From: Selaginella tamariscina
Lineage: Eukaryota > Streptophyta > Lycopodiopsida > Selaginellales > Selaginellaceae
Direction: 5' to 3'
Length of the DNA stretch: 64,000 bases
Assembly: GCA_003024785.1 (NCBI GenBank)
Contig: PUQB01000174.1
Span: forward strand, 245,985-309,984
Below the pieces are notes generated by a model, which ran no database searches, was not told the origin of the DNA, and worked only from the letters and a program-made list of their open reading frames with translations. The position numbers and the translations under genes were made by a program. Shown one piece after another: positions 61,501 through 64,000 of this stretch (within the stretch, counting starts at the first letter, position 1; each line of letters begins with the position of its first letter).

Positions 61501-63363
61501 ATTAACCATATCATGGACGTTTGGAAGCTTCTACCACATAAACACATGGGTAAGTGTTGGAGATGTGGAGAGACAAGATCAACAAAACTGGGCTATTGTT
61601 CAAAGGATAGCAAGTAGAAAAGTGCAATATTGCCTTTCTATCTTGAGAGTGCAACTAAGAACAAACCATTCGTTCGAGACATAGGTGTACCTGGAAGTGG
61701 TAGCATTGTATATGGACATCTTCATGTCTTCTGCAAAGAGAGTAGTTGCCACATCAATAATATTCTTTTTTTTCAAGTTTGATTTTATTACCTCCTTTTG
61801 TTCTTTCATTCTTTATTCACTTCACAAATTGTGGAGGCTATGGCTGCTCAACCATTCCCATTACAAGCTCAAGGAAAATTTTGTGAGCAATGAGTGTTTC
61901 ATGGATATTCAAATGAGCTACCACTTCATTGTGCTCTTGGTAAAACTCTTTAGAGATATATATCCTACTCTAGGGCTTCCTTTTGCTTCTATATGCTCTG
62001 ATGTTTGTGAGAATGTCTTCAACAAAGTTGGCTCTCAACCACAATTTGAAAGAACTTATGATGGTGGCCAGTTTATTTTAGCTATTGGGAACATGAACCA
62101 TATGGCAGAGTTGAAGATAATAGGGAATGTATCTATACCATCAAAACACAGGAGGCAAGAATGCATTTGGTCAAAGTTGGAGGAGGATTTTTGTGGACAT
62201 AATGTTGAGCTTTGCAATTTACGAGATTATAGTGGAGTAGAGATAGATGAGGAGCTCATTCAAGCACTGAAAAGGGGCTTGGTTATAGCACAAGAGAAGT
62301 GTGAAACTCTTGGTATGAAATCAACAAATGCATGGTGAGATGCACCTTGTTGAATGAGGACTTAAACTAAAGTGTCCAAGGAAGTTATTGTTAATGTTGG
62401 TGATGAAGTTGATAATCAAAATTAAGATAGTGATGACATTATAAATTCAAATGAGCTTTAAGCTTAAGAAGAACAAGCAGTTGCAACGGAATTTTACGGG
62501 CATTTTCTAATGAGGAAGAGTCACATGAAGATGGACATGAGCATGAAAAGATTAGCACTTTTGTTCTTGTTGTAGAAAGCAGGTTTTCAAGAGTACTTTG
62601 GTGAGTAAGTTGAATGACAATGCTTTTCTGAGCAAAGACAAGCTTACCAAGATTCGAGCTTCCAAATATCTAAAAGAAACAATTATTTCCAATAATACAA
62701 GTCATAACATTTCTATTGGTAGTGATGTGGGGTACTTTATGAAATTAAACAACCTCAACAATGTAACAACAATACAAAATGAAGATGGTGGCTTAGTTGA
62801 ATAATGAAAATCAACAATAAAAAATCAAGTCACCACAAAGGCTTTATTAACTTCAACAACAAGCCAACAAATACAAGAGTCTACCTCATTTGGTATCGTG
62901 AAGTTGAAGCAACCATCTATTATTATGACCTTCATGATTATAAAGCAGTGGACCTTGATTCCATTATCACACAAGTTTGTCTGACTTTGATTCAACAACA
63001 AAACAATGAGCTAAATGCAATATTTATTTTTCCTCACATATTTTGTTCTAGGTACTTTTACACAAAGGTGATAGACCAGAGTTGGACACTTTTTGTATAT
63101 CTTTTCAAAAGTCACAAGAACCTCCTATCAGCCAACAAAAGAAAAGATAATTCACATAAAAGGTTAATCTCTTTTTAAACACATTTTATAAATATGCCAC
63201 TTAAAAGGGTATTATTGGCATTTTTTTTCATTATCATATATTACACAAGAGGTTTGAACAAATTTTATTTTTTTTCATGTATACAAGGGTTAACTTTGCC
63301 TTTTTCTTGCGTATACACCTGCGCAAGTGTTTCCAACTTGATATAAAGAGTGAAGTCCTTGTG
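58599..63363 (+). mobile_element. DNA transposon, 4765 bp, TIRs plus 8-bp target duplication
   Basis: The left end is CACATGGACTTCACTC; the right end, read in reverse, is CACAAGGACTTCACTC (15 of 16), and weaker similarity continues inward (tgacgtacgcaa versus tgtatacgcaa). It is flanked by an 8-bp target duplication. If the element and one target copy are removed, atttgcttc joins ccgtggcaagtgccatt, matching the neighbouring uninterrupted paralogue atttacttcccacggcaagc at 58335-58354, so the ends are confirmed by an internal empty site. An 8-bp duplication is typical of the hAT superfamily and also of P elements. It carries one decayed transposase-like gene on the plus strand. Confidence 0.85.
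59252..63130 (+). pseudogene. transposase-like gene of the 58.6-63.4 kb transposon, unnamed family
   Basis: Collinear plus-strand blocks: 59252-59430 (KIWCHDYKKGFGGGNKRDVW, NNFHRSYITTTGHLKKLIER); 59700-59840 (RVGRPPKPTPIYSSIKHYFK); 60010-60115 (CYGFHLDLVQYGSWSENVK); 61330-61545 (MTMDGGVDCLHDQDYIHNGK, KLVNDIDVASRALVAGN, NHIMDVWKLLPHKHMG); 61550-61680 in another frame (GDVERQDQQNWAIVQRIAS); 61685-62338 (LGLPFASICSDVCENVFNKV, IPSKHRRQECIWSKLEEDF); 62580-62680 (LNDNAFLSKDKLTKIRASKY). Candidate acidic active-site residues are the Asp in HDQDY, the Asp in ERQDQQNW and the Glu in DVCENVF. I recall similar uncharacterised proteins from invertebrates, but this cannot be checked here. Many frame changes and stops separate the blocks, so this copy is inactive. 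Confidence 0.55.
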
Positions 63364-63371
63364 TCTGCTTC
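63364..63371. repeat. right 8-bp target-site duplication
   Basis: tctgcttc, partner of 58591-58598. The MULE-derived target sequence resumes at 63372. Confidence 0.8.
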
Positions 63372-64000
63372 CCGTGGCAAGTGCCATTAGCACAAATCCC
63401 TAAATACACTTACCTTAATTATATTTTTGTATTTGATTCTAGGTATATTTTAGTATTTAATATTTAAAGGACATTTAAGGGTATTTATGTAAATACAAAA
63501 CTTCTTTGAGGATAACAATGCAATTTTTAAGATTTCAAGAGTAATTGTGCAGTATTATTAAAGTTCAAGTGTATTTATGCAATTTGCCTTATTTTAAATT
63601 ACCCATTTAAAAACTAAGTGTGTGGTAATTCTTAAACGAAAGAAAATGACTATGTACATAATTGTTTTAAAACTTTGTGTTCACTTTATACTCCTTATGT
63701 TTGATTTATTATAGAAGAATGAATTCTTTTTATTTAAAGACTTACAAAATTTAATATTCAACTAAGAAAAGAAGAAAAGTAAAGAAAATTCTACAATGGA
63801 ATTAAATATAATAGTGAGGATTGAGTAACCAGTCAAAAGTATTGTAATTAATATAAATAATTATCTTTATAATATGTTGATTTCACATCACTTACTTTAT
63901 ATATGTAATAAATCCAAATCTTTGTCTTTAATCCTTCATCATTATATATAATGTTGATTTTGTTTTTTCTTTCTTGACTTAGATATCTTTTTTAATTTTA
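63372..64000. other. end of MULE-derived target, then AT-rich DNA
   Basis: 63372-63418 continues the second MuDR-type copy interrupted at 58598. After that I see nothing recognisable to the end of the window. Confidence 0.6.

Noticed and set aside
58599-63363. Assigning the 58.6-kb transposon to hAT on its 8-bp duplication alone
   Set aside because: The protein blocks lack hAT hallmarks that I can see, and P elements also make 8-bp duplications, so the superfamily is left open.

Overview
The window looks like nuclear DNA of a land plant, most likely a non-seed plant (bryophyte or lycophyte grade). The reasons are a GAMYB-class R2R3-MYB gene, a GNOM-class ARF-GEF gene with 13 short GT-AG introns (about 54-245 bp), a nodulin-like MFS transporter gene, very AT-rich intergenic DNA, and Ty3-type LTR elements whose Gag resembles the Tf1/sushi/Tcn1 type rather than the usual angiosperm type. 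The species cannot be named from the sequence.

Layout. 0-1.6 kb: a minus-strand protein-kinase-like gene in several reading frames, with a 66-bp in-frame duplication at one end. 1.6-4.6 kb: old repeats, including a tandem array between two related flanks. 4.6-18.4 kb: two near-identical Ty3-type elements in the same orientation, 1.7 kb apart. The second has a clean 5-bp target duplication (ggtta) and two 398-bp LTRs. Each element carries its own minisatellite at its 3' end, and every LTR carries a reverse-oriented tRNA-like segment. 18.9-21.3 kb: a decayed minus-strand gene resembling DUF7869-type transposase-like proteins. 21.4-22.2 kb: an unusual satellite built on the palindrome GGCGGGATTAATCCCGCC.

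27.1-35.4 kb is the genic core. A GAMYB-like gene (minus strand, three exons, 459 codons, fully open) and a GNOM-like ARF-GEF gene (plus strand, 14 exons, about 1455 codons) are divergent and share a 543-bp intergenic region with two ACGT-core boxes. The ARF-GEF gene has conserved splice sites but about seven isolated frame changes. The transporter gene at 50.1-51.7 kb and the kinase-like gene show the same pattern. This may be sequence/assembly error rather than decay.

35.4-57.7 kb is mostly AT-rich DNA without recognisable genes. It holds a broken 2-oxoglutarate dioxygenase relic whose parts lie on opposite strands (45.0-45.6 kb), a perfect short hairpin, a MITE-like inverted-repeat element, dispersed repeat pairs, and the intronless transporter gene with a repeated RY/W-box promoter.

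57.7-63.4 kb is a nested transposon site: a 4765-bp DNA transposon (58599-63363) with 16-bp terminal inverted repeats and an 8-bp target duplication sits inside an older minus-strand MULE remnant, and a neighbouring paralogous copy of the target preserves the empty site. The transposase relic inside does not match a family I can name confidently. It is the best candidate here for something undescribed.
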